DNA from: Bacteroidota bacterium
Lineage (GTDB): Bacteria > Bacteroidota > Bacteroidia > Chitinophagales > Chitinophagaceae
DNA: 57,913 bases
Direction: 5' to 3'
Assembly: GCA_018267925.1 (NCBI GenBank)
Contig: JAFDXO010000126.1
Location: 1-57,913 of the forward strand
The translations under genes were made by a program, and so were the position numbers. Shown one piece after another: positions 48,710 to 57,913 of the stretch; position 1 is the stretch's first letter; the number at the start of each line of letters is the position of its first letter. A model generated the notes under the pieces. It searched no databases. It saw nothing but the letters and a program-made list of their open reading frames with translations, and had not been told where the DNA came from.

Positions 48710-49642
48710 TTATAACTCTATGATTTTAGGATCATTGGTAGATTTTGCAAGCAAGATGCTCAGATTTAGTTCATAACCAATCAATATAACTAAGGTATTG
48801 ATCCACATCCAAGCCATAAAGGCAATGAGTGTTCCAATAGATCCATAAATTTTATTGTAGTTGATAAAATTGTTTACAAGAAAAAAGAAAACAGTAGTGG
48901 CAATAATATTGGTTAGTGTAGCAAAGATAGATCCTACTGACACAAACGTGAACCGATGTGTGAGTGAAGGTCCATAGGTATATATAATTGAGATAGAGCA
49001 AAAAATAACGCCTACTACCACTATAAGGCTGATGAGTTTGATTAACAACAAACTATTGAACAGCCTAAGTAATAGGCTGTTGACTGCGCTTGTTTGAATA
49101 ATTAACACACCTAATGAAATAATGGCTACACAAAGCAACATAATAGTTAGTTTGATTGCAGTCCATCTACGTTTTAAACCGGTTCGTTTCACATACACAG
49201 GCAAAGACCGGTCAAAGCTCCGCATCAAGCCCATCATACCATTGGAAGAATAGAAAAGAGTCAGTAGTACACCAAAGGATAACAAATCTCGTCGTTCATG
49301 ATTTAGGAAATCATCCAAAACGCTTATCAAACTTTCGCGTACAGCCGTTTGTGGCATCACTTGTTTGATGGTATCGGTAATAGTGTATTGCACATTTCCT
49401 AAGGGTAAATAAGGAATCAGTGAAAATAAAAAAAGCAAAGTTGGCGGAATGGCCATTAAGAAATTATAAGTAACGGCAGCGCTTCGATCATTTAATTTGT
49501 TGTTTCCAATTTCCCTAAAAAAAAACACTCCGACTTGGTATAAAGAAAGCCCCTCAAATCCTTTAGGGTGCGAGGTTTGGGCTGTCTTTATGATTCGTTT
49601 TACAGCAGGAAGGTTATTGATCCATTGTTTGAGATTGGGCAT
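48710..49642 (-). CDS. YihY/BrkB-family membrane protein
   Basis: A 310-residue inner-membrane protein with about six spans. Family motifs are LNDRSAAVTYNFLMAIPPTL near residue 52, YSSNGMMGLMRSFD, and GSIGTLIAFMAWMWI near 280. It was once annotated as ribonuclease BN, which is now regarded as an error; its function is unknown, with transport proposed for some members. It follows the DPP4-like gene by nine bases and is probably co-transcribed with it. Confidence 0.9.
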   Translation of the reverse strand: MPNLKQWINNLPAVKRIIKTAQTSHPKGFEGLSLYQVGVFFFREIGNNKLNDRSAAVTYNFLMAIPPTLLFLFSLIPYLPLGNVQYTITDTIKQVMPQTAVRESLISVLDDFLNHERRDLLSFGVLLTLFYSSNGMMGLMRSFDRSLPVYVKRTGLKRRWTAIKLTIMLLCVAIISLGVLIIQTSAVNSLLLRLFNSLLLIKLISLIVVVGVIFCSISIIYTYGPSLTHRFTFVSVGSIFATLTNIIATTVFFFLVNNFINYNKIYGSIGTLIAFMAWMWINTLVILIGYELNLSILLAKSTNDPKIIEL

Positions 49643-49651
49643 TAGTATTTG

Positions 49652-51808
49652 CTATAAGTTTTGTAGAATGAAATCAGTCATTCTTTTGTAAAGATGATAG
49701 CGCGAATTACCACCTGAAATTCCATGTGCTTTGTTGGGGTAATACTCTGCTTCAAATTGTTTGTTAGCATTGATCAAGGCATTGACAAGCATCACTTCAT
49801 TTTGAAAATGAACATTGTCATCAGCTGTTCCATGAATAACTAAAAATTTTCCTTTTAAACCATTAGCCATTTTTTCAGGAGCATTGTCATCATATCCTTT
49901 TTCATTTTCTTGAGGAGTACGCATATATCTTTCTGTGTAGATATTGTCATAGTATCGCCAATTCGTAACAGGTGCAACAGCTATGGCCATTTTGAAAACA
50001 TCATTTCCTTTCAAGATACAGGTGCTACTCATAAAGCCACCAAAACTCCAGCCCCAAATTCCAATTCTTGATGAGTCAACAAAAGCTAAATGCCTTAAGT
50101 TTTTCGCAACAGCAATCTGATCATCACTTTCAAGATTGCCGAGTGTCAGATACGTTTTTTTCTTGAACTCTTCTCCTCGAAATCCTGTACCTGTGCCATC
50201 TACGCATAAAATGATATAGCCTTTTTGTGCCAACATTTGATGCCAGAAATAATCGCGAATCGGAAAACGATCAGCTACTTCTTGCGAGCCTGGTCCGCTA
50301 TACTGAAACATCAATACGGGATATTTTTTGGTGCTGTCAAAGTTGGGAGGTGTAATCATCCAACCATTCAACATTTCTGATTTGGCCCTTAATTGAAGTG
50401 CCTGAATTTTTCCTAAATGATAATCCTTCATTCTGTTTTTTAATTCTTGATTATCTTCTAAAGTGCGAACTAATTTTCCGTTCATTTCGTGTAGCGAGAA
50501 CGTGGGCGGCTCATTCAGTCGAGAATATTTATCCAAAAAGTAATGATAGCCATTGATGGGAATGATAGTATGTGTGCCTTCTTGAGGTGTTAAGAGTTTT
50601 TTGTGTTTCCCGTTTAAGCTCACGCAAAATAAAGCTCGTTGTAGCGGCGATTTTTCAGTTGAAGTGTAATAGACTTGTTGGTTTGGTTCATCAATTCCTA
50701 CAATGGCATCAATATCAAAATTCCCGAAGGTGAGAGGTGTAAGTTTTTTCTTAGACCAGTTCCAACGATATAGATGATTGTATCCACTTTTCTCGCTACT
50801 GAAAACAAAGCTTTCTCCATCGCTTAAAAATTGAAGATTGTCATTTATTTCTACATAGTAACGATTCTCTTCGGAATAGATAGTTTCGCTTAATCCGTTG
50901 CGAACATCAGCAAGTAGCAATTCTAGCTTGTTTTGATGCCTATTCATTCGATAGACACATACTTTATTCGGATCTTTAGTCCATTTTATTCTGGGTATAT
51001 ATTGGTTGGTTTCACTGCCGATGTTTAGGTTTTTTGATTGTTTGTTTTGAAGGTCAAAACTTTTAATGGTTACAATTGAATTAGGTTCGCCGGCTTTGGG
51101 GTATTTATAGGTGTATTGTGTAGGGTAAAGACTATCATAAATAGCCATAGTATATTCAGGAACTTGCCTTTCGTCAAAGCGATAATAAGCAATATAATTG
51201 CTGTTTGGCGACCATTCAAATGCCTTTGTAAACTCAAATTCTTCCTCATATACCCAATCGCAATTACCATTGATTATCTCGTTTCGCTTTCCATCTTGAG
51301 TAATGGAAATCAAATCACCGGTAGCTAAGAATTTGCAATAAAGATTGTTGTTTTGAACGTAAGCCACTTTTTGATTGTCGGGTGAAATGCTTGCGTGTAG
51401 CACCTTTTCATTGCTTAATGGTTCCAGCCTTCCTTGTTTGATGTCGAAAATGTAAACTCGATATAAGACAGATCTGCGGTAGATATTTTGCCCCTCGGTG
51501 TAGATGACAATCTTACTTTCATCGTTGCTAAATGCGTAGTCATCTATGTGTATAGCGGGTTGTTGTGTATTGGCAAAAAGTGTTTGAATTTTTTTTCCTG
51601 TTTGCAAACTATATACATTGATTTGTTGCTTTCCGTTTTCAATATCTATTTGTGTATAGTGGTTTCCATCCTTCATTCCATTAAAACCCGGAACTGATTT
51701 TATTCTAAAAGTTCCCCATTTCCAGAGGTCATCTAAAGTGATGTTTTTGTTTTGTCCAAAAGAAAATGTTGCAGTAAAAAGGTTGAGAAGTAGTATGAAT
51801 CGTTTCAT
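49652..51808 (-). CDS. S9 family peptidase (dipeptidyl peptidase IV-like)
   Basis: A 718-residue exported serine peptidase. A signal peptide ends near residue 19 (FSFGQ). A DPPIV_N beta-propeller covers about 90-460, with the Glu pair CDWVYEEEFE that anchors the substrate N-terminus. The alpha/beta-hydrolase domain carries WGWSFGGFMS (Ser), HGTADDNVHFQ (Asp) and NKAHGISG (His). DPP4 removes X-Pro or X-Ala dipeptides from oligopeptides in the periplasm and serves peptide feeding in this phylum. TAATTTTG on the minus strand (51841-51834) is a likely -7 box. Confidence 0.95.
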   Translation of the reverse strand: MKRFILLLNLFTATFSFGQNKNITLDDLWKWGTFRIKSVPGFNGMKDGNHYTQIDIENGKQQINVYSLQTGKKIQTLFANTQQPAIHIDDYAFSNDESKIVIYTEGQNIYRRSVLYRVYIFDIKQGRLEPLSNEKVLHASISPDNQKVAYVQNNNLYCKFLATGDLISITQDGKRNEIINGNCDWVYEEEFEFTKAFEWSPNSNYIAYYRFDERQVPEYTMAIYDSLYPTQYTYKYPKAGEPNSIVTIKSFDLQNKQSKNLNIGSETNQYIPRIKWTKDPNKVCVYRMNRHQNKLELLLADVRNGLSETIYSEENRYYVEINDNLQFLSDGESFVFSSEKSGYNHLYRWNWSKKKLTPLTFGNFDIDAIVGIDEPNQQVYYTSTEKSPLQRALFCVSLNGKHKKLLTPQEGTHTIIPINGYHYFLDKYSRLNEPPTFSLHEMNGKLVRTLEDNQELKNRMKDYHLGKIQALQLRAKSEMLNGWMITPPNFDSTKKYPVLMFQYSGPGSQEVADRFPIRDYFWHQMLAQKGYIILCVDGTGTGFRGEEFKKKTYLTLGNLESDDQIAVAKNLRHLAFVDSSRIGIWGWSFGGFMSSTCILKGNDVFKMAIAVAPVTNWRYYDNIYTERYMRTPQENEKGYDDNAPEKMANGLKGKFLVIHGTADDNVHFQNEVMLVNALINANKQFEAEYYPNKAHGISGGNSRYHLYKRMTDFILQNL

Positions 51809-51833
51809 GAATTGCTCTTTATTTAAACCTCGC

Positions 51834-51841
51834 CAAAATTA
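51834..51841 (-). promoter_or_regulatory. -7 box for the DPP4-BrkB operon
   Basis: Minus strand TAATTTTG, exact TAnnTTTG, 25 bp before the ATG. Confidence 0.4.
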
Positions 51842-51872
51842 GGTATAGCTCGTTAAGCATGAAATGCAATGA

Positions 51873-53144
51873 TCAATAATTGTATTTTTCTTGCCAAAGC
51901 TGTTTGAGATAGGCTTTTATCTTAGCTTCATTTTGATTGTCGTTGGGATGAAATAGGGTAGTGCCGGAAATGGCGTCTGGAAAGTATTCTTGCTTGACAA
52001 AGTTTCCTGTAAAGTCATGTGTATATTGATACCCTGAGCCATAGTCAAGCTTTTTCATGAAGTTTGTAGGTGCATTTCGTAGATGCAAAGGGACAGGTAA
52101 GTCGCCTGTTTTTTTTACTAACGCTTGTGCTTGATTTATAGCGGAGTAGGCTGAATTACTTTTGATGCTTGTAGCCAGATAAATGACACATTGAGCAAGA
52201 ATAATACGAGATTCGGGAAACCCAATCATATCAACAGCCTGAAACGTAGTGGTAGCAAGTAATAGCGCATTCGGATTAGCATTACCAATATCTTCACTGG
52301 CAAGAATGATTAAGTGTCGAGCAATAAATTTTACATCTTCTCCTCCTTCTATCATGCGGGCAAGCCAATATACCGCTGCATTGGGATCACTACCTCTGAT
52401 GGATTTGATGAAAGCTGAAATAATATCGTAGTGTTGTTCGCCTGATTTGTCGTAGAATGCCATTTTGTTTTGAGCTGCATCTAACACCAATTTGTCTGTA
52501 ATGTCATGTTGGTTGGGCGGCAACATCGCTATGCTAAGTTCAAGAAGATTCAATAATTTTCGAGCATCACCGCCACTGAGTTGTAAAAGTGCATTCCAAT
52601 CTTTGATGTTTAATTCCAGTTGGCTCAAAATAGGATCAGCTTGAATAGCTTGTTGGGTCAAGGTTTTGAGCTCTTCTTCTGACAAAGGGTTTAGAATATA
52701 TACTTGACAACGACTTAATAAAGCATTTATGACTTCAAATGATGGATTTTCAGTAGTAGCACCTATCAATGTAATAATCCCTTTTTCAACAGCTCCTAAT
52801 AAGCTATCTTGTTGAGCTTTGTTAAACCGATGAATTTCATCAATAAAAAGAACGGCATGACCCACCTTTCTTGCTTGCTCTATTACATTTCGCACTTCTT
52901 TTACACCGCTATCTATGGCACTGAGCGTAAAAAATGGAAGACTTAGGGAGTGTGCAACAATTTGTGCTAAGGTTGTTTTTCCCACGCCCGGTGGACCCCA
53001 AAATATCATGGAATGGGCTTTGCCGTTGCGAATGAATTGCTCTAATACTTTTCCTTGACCTACTAAATGTTGCTGACCTATAAATTCGGAAAGTGATCGT
53101 GGACGTGTACGCTCTGCTAATGGAACGAATGAATTTTGTGGCAT
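51873..53144 (-). CDS. rarA: Replication-associated recombination protein A
   Basis: A 423-residue AAA+ ATPase (MgsA, WRNIP1 family) acting at stalled replication forks. Motifs: PRSLSEFIGQQHLVG at the N-terminus, Walker A WGPPGVGKTT, Walker B FIDEIHRFNKAQQD, sensor GATTENPSF, then SGGDARKLLNLLE. The C-terminal tetramer domain includes IKSIRGSDPNAAVYWLARM and HLRNAPTNFMKKLDYG. Length is normal. It is divergent from the thioredoxin-like gene, with 34 bp between starts. Confidence 0.97.
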   Translation of the reverse strand: MPQNSFVPLAERTRPRSLSEFIGQQHLVGQGKVLEQFIRNGKAHSMIFWGPPGVGKTTLAQIVAHSLSLPFFTLSAIDSGVKEVRNVIEQARKVGHAVLFIDEIHRFNKAQQDSLLGAVEKGIITLIGATTENPSFEVINALLSRCQVYILNPLSEEELKTLTQQAIQADPILSQLELNIKDWNALLQLSGGDARKLLNLLELSIAMLPPNQHDITDKLVLDAAQNKMAFYDKSGEQHYDIISAFIKSIRGSDPNAAVYWLARMIEGGEDVKFIARHLIILASEDIGNANPNALLLATTTFQAVDMIGFPESRIILAQCVIYLATSIKSNSAYSAINQAQALVKKTGDLPVPLHLRNAPTNFMKKLDYGSGYQYTHDFTGNFVKQEYFPDAISGTTLFHPNDNQNEAKIKAYLKQLWQEKYNY

Positions 53145-53178
53145 TGCTTTGGCTGCTTTCTTTTAACTTAGCTGGATT

Positions 53179-53700
53179 ATGTCGCGCAAATTATTAATTG
53201 TTGTTCTCCTTTTGGTTTCCGGTTTTTGTAATGCTCAAAAAAGAAAACCTCATCCAAGTCAACATAATGCTCCTATTACTTCATACAAAGAATTGGGTGC
53301 TAAATTACCCCCCATCAATTTTTATAGACGCGATGGTGTGAGTATTCGCAATGAAGATATCACCGGTAGAAATCTTGTGATTATGCTTTTTAATCCAACT
53401 TGCGATCATTGTGAAAAGCAAGCTATCCTATTTGAACAAAACATGGCTGCCTTTTTACACACGGATTTGTTGCTGGTGGCAGCTTCGGGAATGGGGCCAT
53501 ATTTGGGCTATTTTGTGAATAATATTCACGCAGACAACTATCCTAAAATCCAAATTGCCTTAGATAGTTCTGATTATATCAACCAAACTTTTAGGTATGA
53601 ATCCTTACCTCAAATTAATATTTATGATGCTAAACGCAAGCTGATAAAGGTTTTTACTGGTAATGCGCCCATAGATAGCATCAGTAGATATTTGCAGTAA
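53179..53700 (+). CDS. Exported thioredoxin-like protein
   Basis: A 173-residue protein with a signal peptide (residues 1-19, ending FCNAQ). A thioredoxin fold follows, with the active site CDHC in LFNPTCDHCEKQA and the cis-Pro in ESLPQINIYD. NLVIMLFNP is the usual preceding strand. It belongs to the AhpC/TSA-redoxin group often exported in Bacteroidota. It would reduce or form disulfides in the periplasm. Its partner is not evident from its neighbours. Confidence 0.88.
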   Translation: MSRKLLIVVLLLVSGFCNAQKRKPHPSQHNAPITSYKELGAKLPPINFYRRDGVSIRNEDITGRNLVIMLFNPTCDHCEKQAILFEQNMAAFLHTDLLLVAASGMGPYLGYFVNNIHADNYPKIQIALDSSDYINQTFRYESLPQINIYDAKRKLIKVFTGNAPIDSISRYLQ

Positions 53701-53711
53701 AGCAATTGATT

Positions 53712-54182
53712 TTAAGCACTACATTGTTTTTTTATGTAGTCCCGGATTTTTCTTACATAGTCAAAATAACCCTTTTCCATTCGCAGCCAAAATGGAATAA
53801 AGATTATAGCGCATAATCCAAAAAGAAAGTAGGAGTATGAAGTGTATTCACCGCGGCCGAATAATAAAAATAATACTGCGGCAATCAGGATAAATGCACA
53901 AAAGATGACAATCAATTTAGGCCCGCCTGAATCAATCTTGCGGATTTTTGAGCTTATTTTTAATTGAGAATTACTGCCATTGCCTGAAAATTCTACATGC
54001 GTGATAGGCAGTGTTTTTATTTCCTTTTCATTTTCGGCATGTGGAATAATGCGCAACATTCCTTCTTTTTCAGACACTTCAAAGTCTAAATTGTGTACTT
54101 GGAAATGCTTTCCAGCTAAACGCGATTTTATATCAGCTACTGGTAGTTTGGAAGAGCAACGATACGTTCTTGTGAAGATCAT
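53712..54182 (-). CDS. Membrane protein of unknown function
   Basis: About 156 residues from the ATG at 54182; an upstream ATG at 54260 would add 26 residues that do not look like part of the domain. The N-terminal 90 residues look like a small beta-rich cytoplasmic domain (HFQVHNLDFEVSEKEGMLRI). Two spans follow at about 94-112 (LIVIFCAFILIAAVLFLLF) and 120-136 (FLLFGLCAIIFIPFWL-type sequence), then a basic tail (KIRDYIKKQ). I recognise no family. Confidence 0.7.
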   Translation of the reverse strand: MIFTRTYRCSSKLPVADIKSRLAGKHFQVHNLDFEVSEKEGMLRIIPHAENEKEIKTLPITHVEFSGNGSNSQLKISSKIRKIDSGGPKLIVIFCAFILIAAVLFLLFGRGEYTSYSYFLFGLCAIIFIPFWLRMEKGYFDYVRKIRDYIKKQCSA

Positions 54183-54458
54183 AAAAGAAAATGTTTTTTT
54201 AAGTGTTTTAATTAATGAATTTCTAATCAATTGGCAAGTTTGGTAGAATATTTCAATCAATTTTCAACAAGGACGTTTCCTATTTGTTGATTTTAGATTA
54301 AAAAGCACTTAAACAAGCCGAATTTATATGTTTCCACGGTTTGCAATTAATTTTGTGAAAATTACAAACTTATTTTGAAGTGTCAAGGGGTAATTATTTT
54401 TAAAGGGTTGATTATTTAAGGGAAGAATTTAAAAAATGGAAGGTTTTAATGAAAAAAA

Positions 54459-54486
54459 GGGTCGCGCCGAAGGCGCGACCCTTTTT
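54459..54486. terminator. Bidirectional terminator after groEL
   Basis: GGGTCGCGCC, loop GAA, GGCGCGACCC: a perfect 10-bp GC-rich stem with A7 on one side and T5 on the other. It serves groEL on the minus strand. Confidence 0.92.
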
Positions 54487-54508
54487 AAATTCAATATGAA
54501 TGATTGGA

Positions 54509-56176
<1,668 letters not shown>

Positions 56177-56246
56177 TTAAAAAATGTAAATTGAGAATCA
56201 TATTTCTACTTTTCATTTTTTTAATGTAGAAATACAAATACCTCTT

Positions 56247-56528
56247 TTATACAATTGCCAGAATATCGCTTTCGCGCATAATCAAATAGTCGTGACCTTC
56301 AAGGCTAATTTCTGTTCCGGCATATTTGCCATACAAAACAGTATCGCCAGACTTAACAGTTACAGGCTCATCTTTTTTGCCGGGTCCAGCTGCAATGACT
56401 GTTCCACGTTGTGGTTTTTCTTTTGCTGTATCAGGAATAATAATTCCTCCGGCTGTTTTTTCTTCAGCTGCTGCAGGCTTCACAATTACTCTGTCATGTA
56501 GCGGAGTAATGTTCACATTGTTTGCCAT
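56247..56528 (-). CDS. groES: 10-kDa co-chaperonin GroES
   Basis: A 93-residue lid of the GroEL chamber. [20 protein letters not shown], then [12 protein letters not shown] (mobile loop) and the roof and end [20 protein letters not shown] are standard. It is the first gene of the groESL operon. No CIRCE element and no clear TAnnTTTG box were found in the 235 bp upstream. Confidence 0.98.
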   Translation of the reverse strand: MANNVNITPLHDRVIVKPAAAEEKTAGGIIIPDTAKEKPQRGTVIAAGPGKKDEPVTVKSGDTVLYGKYAGTEISLEGHDYLIMRESDILAIV

Positions 56529-56763
56529 AGTCTATGAAAATTTAAATTGGTTTTTAAAATGAAAGTTGATTCGTTGATATCGTTTTATCAGATTTTATGC
56601 CGAGGCGCGAATGTCAGTCATTTTTACCGAAAATAATGTCAAGGAATAGCTTGAAGAGGGTTTAACGGACAATTTTTCACTCATCAACTGAAAAATATGC
56701 GTGGATGTGTAAAAACTCTTGCCAAATGATTAATTTAGCCTTCTTTTAAAAAACACCATTAAT

Positions 56764-57711
56764 ATGAAGAAACTCCTTACAATTGCATTGGCAGCACTTT
56801 CTGTTCATTCTTATGCTCAAAATTTTCAGGGTGATATGGAAAACTGGCGGAGCTACACCATCAGCGGCACTACTTTGCAAGCTCCCTACGGTTGGAATGG
56901 TTCTGATTCATTAGTATATCGTACCGGTCCATTACTCGGATTAACGCCTGCCCGCCATATTTTTAAGTCATCGCCTGCTGATGCAAAAGCAGGTTCTGCT
57001 GCGGCTATCGTTATAAGCCGAAACGTAGGCTCGATGGGCGTGATACCGGGCTTGCTAACAAACGCTACCATTCTTTTCGACATCACTAAATTTAACGCTT
57101 CTAATCCGCTAAGTGCCATCACCATGACGGGTGGATTGCCTGTTACTCAACAAATGGGTGGCTTGAAAGCTTGGGTAAAATATAATACCAAAGCAAATGA
57201 TACGGCAAGCATGTTTATTACAGCTATTTTAAATGATGCTACTACTGGAAATAAAGATTCAGTAGTTGGTACTGGAAAATGTAATATCTTTCCAAACAGT
57301 ACATATACTCAAATTTACGCGCCGGTTGCCTATATCAATGGCAATGTAACGCCCAATCGCATGATTGTAGGTTTTGTAAGCAGCAATACACCGGGCGGAC
57401 CAGATAGCTCCATGCTTTTTGTTGACGAAGTTTCAGCTGTAACAGTTGGCATCAATGATTTGCCAGCTCAAGAAGCTTTAGTAACAGTTTATCCCAATCC
57501 TGCCAATCAAATCGTTTTTCTTCAAGCAAAAGAAAATGGGAAATATCAGTGGCAGGCATTTAATGTTTATGGACAAAAAGTTGCTGAAACATCATTTTCA
57601 GGTAAGACTTCCGTAGATATTTCTAATCTATCTTCGGGTATTTATTTGTATCGTATCTATTCAGCTGATGGAACTTTGGTACAACAAGGGAAAATGGATA
57701 TTGTGAAGTAG
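56764..57711 (+). CDS. Secreted protein with T9SS type A sorting domain
   Basis: A 315-residue protein. A signal peptide ends at residue 19 (HSYAQ). The middle (residues 20-225) resembles a beta-sandwich with no motif I can name (FQGDMENWRSYTISGTTLQ, PYGWNGSDSLVY); it may be a carbohydrate-binding module of the PCMD type, as a guess. The last 80 residues are a T9SS sorting domain (VTVYPNPANQIVFLQA, then GIYLYRIYSADGTLVQQGK). It should be exported by the type IX system to the surface. A strong terminator follows. Confidence 0.85.
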   Translation: MKKLLTIALAALSVHSYAQNFQGDMENWRSYTISGTTLQAPYGWNGSDSLVYRTGPLLGLTPARHIFKSSPADAKAGSAAAIVISRNVGSMGVIPGLLTNATILFDITKFNASNPLSAITMTGGLPVTQQMGGLKAWVKYNTKANDTASMFITAILNDATTGNKDSVVGTGKCNIFPNSTYTQIYAPVAYINGNVTPNRMIVGFVSSNTPGGPDSSMLFVDEVSAVTVGINDLPAQEALVTVYPNPANQIVFLQAKENGKYQWQAFNVYGQKVAETSFSGKTSVDISNLSSGIYLYRIYSADGTLVQQGKMDIVK

Positions 57712-57733
57712 CAATCAATCAACTTCTAAATCA

Positions 57734-57770
57734 AAAACACTCGCTTGGTAAAATAAGCGAGTGTTTTTTT
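57734..57770 (+). terminator. Terminator after the T9SS cargo gene
   Basis: ACACTCGCTT (57737-57746), loop GGTAAAAT, AAGCGAGTGT (57754-57763 or so) and seven T: a perfect 10-bp stem. Confidence 0.93.
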
Positions 57771-57820
57771 ATCCCTTTTATAAAAAAATATCATTATTGT
57801 CCGATAAAAAAATAAAAGTT

Positions 57821-57844
57821 GGGGTAACTTTTTATGGTTACCCC
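57821..57844. promoter_or_regulatory. Perfect stem-loop near the window end
   Basis: GGGGTAAC, loop TTTTTATG, GTTACCCC. No T-run follows (next bases are GATTTAGTG), so it is not an ordinary terminator. It may be a leader structure or operator of a gene beyond the window. Confidence 0.4.
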
Positions 57845-57913
57845 GATTTAGTGTAATTTAGGTTTTCCACAACTTCAATTACATGGATAAAAGTACGCAT
57901 TTTTTCGGTCAAT

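Noticed and set aside
56529..56763. CIRCE element upstream of groES
   Set aside because: No TTAGCACTC / GAGTGCTAA dyad found.

Overview
The window reads as chromosomal DNA of a member of the Bacteroidota, probably Chitinophagales-like, though the rank below phylum is a guess. The evidence is two proteins with type IX secretion C-terminal sorting domains, two TonB-dependent receptors with carboxypeptidase-type N-terminal domains, DUF4292 and DUF6600 proteins, a GH3-family protein, no Shine-Dalgarno sequences before the starts, and promoters of the TAnnTTTG (-7) type. No rRNA, CRISPR array, intact transposase or phage gene was seen. There is one tRNA gene (Lys, anticodon UUU).

Region 1 (about 0.1-12.8 kb) is an accessory island, and it looks more AT-rich than the rest. 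It is a plus-strand efflux operon of the TetR / TolC / HlyD / two ABC ATPases / two ABC-2 permeases kind, like E. coli cecR-ybhGFSR but with the double ATPase split into two genes. Extra genes are interleaved: a small HMA-like protein, a 155-aa membrane protein, a cytochrome b561, an NhaP-type antiporter, an outer-membrane phospholipase A, and two near-identical four-helix-bundle (S23/Avd-like) genes. Almost every gene junction holds an element made of 7-bp repeats. A purine arm (AATGGAG type) begins inside the stop codon of the upstream gene. It is followed by a short conserved linker, a pyrimidine arm (CTTTCAA type) and an A-rich tail running into the next start codon. Some copies have become part of coding sequence. 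None were seen in the other 45 kb. The island is bracketed by diverged direct repeats of about 50 bp (116 and 12412) and ends in what looks like a truncated group II intron.

Region 2 (12.8-28.9 kb) is ordinary chromosome: a GH3 protein, dut, a nucleotidyltransferase / TPR / DUF4292 run, a CDP-sugar cassette (rfbF-rfbG-rfbC-like), a 2-oxoacid dehydrogenase E2, an LptD-like outer-membrane protein, a cell-wall amidase, an EGF-like lipoprotein and mnmA.

Region 3 (28.9-45.6 kb) holds tRNA-Lys, a minus-strand operon of a TPR lipoprotein, rpe and a TonB-dependent receptor, a coiled-coil exported protein, a large Oar-like receptor, a plus-strand MlaD-like / OstA-like / aspartate kinase run, a secreted BNR-repeat protein with a lipoprotein partner, and a thioesterase.

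Region 4 (45.7-57.9 kb) holds a saccharopine dehydrogenase-like enzyme, a DUF6600 protein with fifteen 8-residue Gln-rich repeats, a DPP4-like peptidase with a YihY/BrkB protein, rarA, a thioredoxin-like protein, groES-groEL and a T9SS cargo protein. Envelope biogenesis (LptD, OstA-like, MlaD, sugar nucleotides, amidase) is the commonest theme of the core genes.
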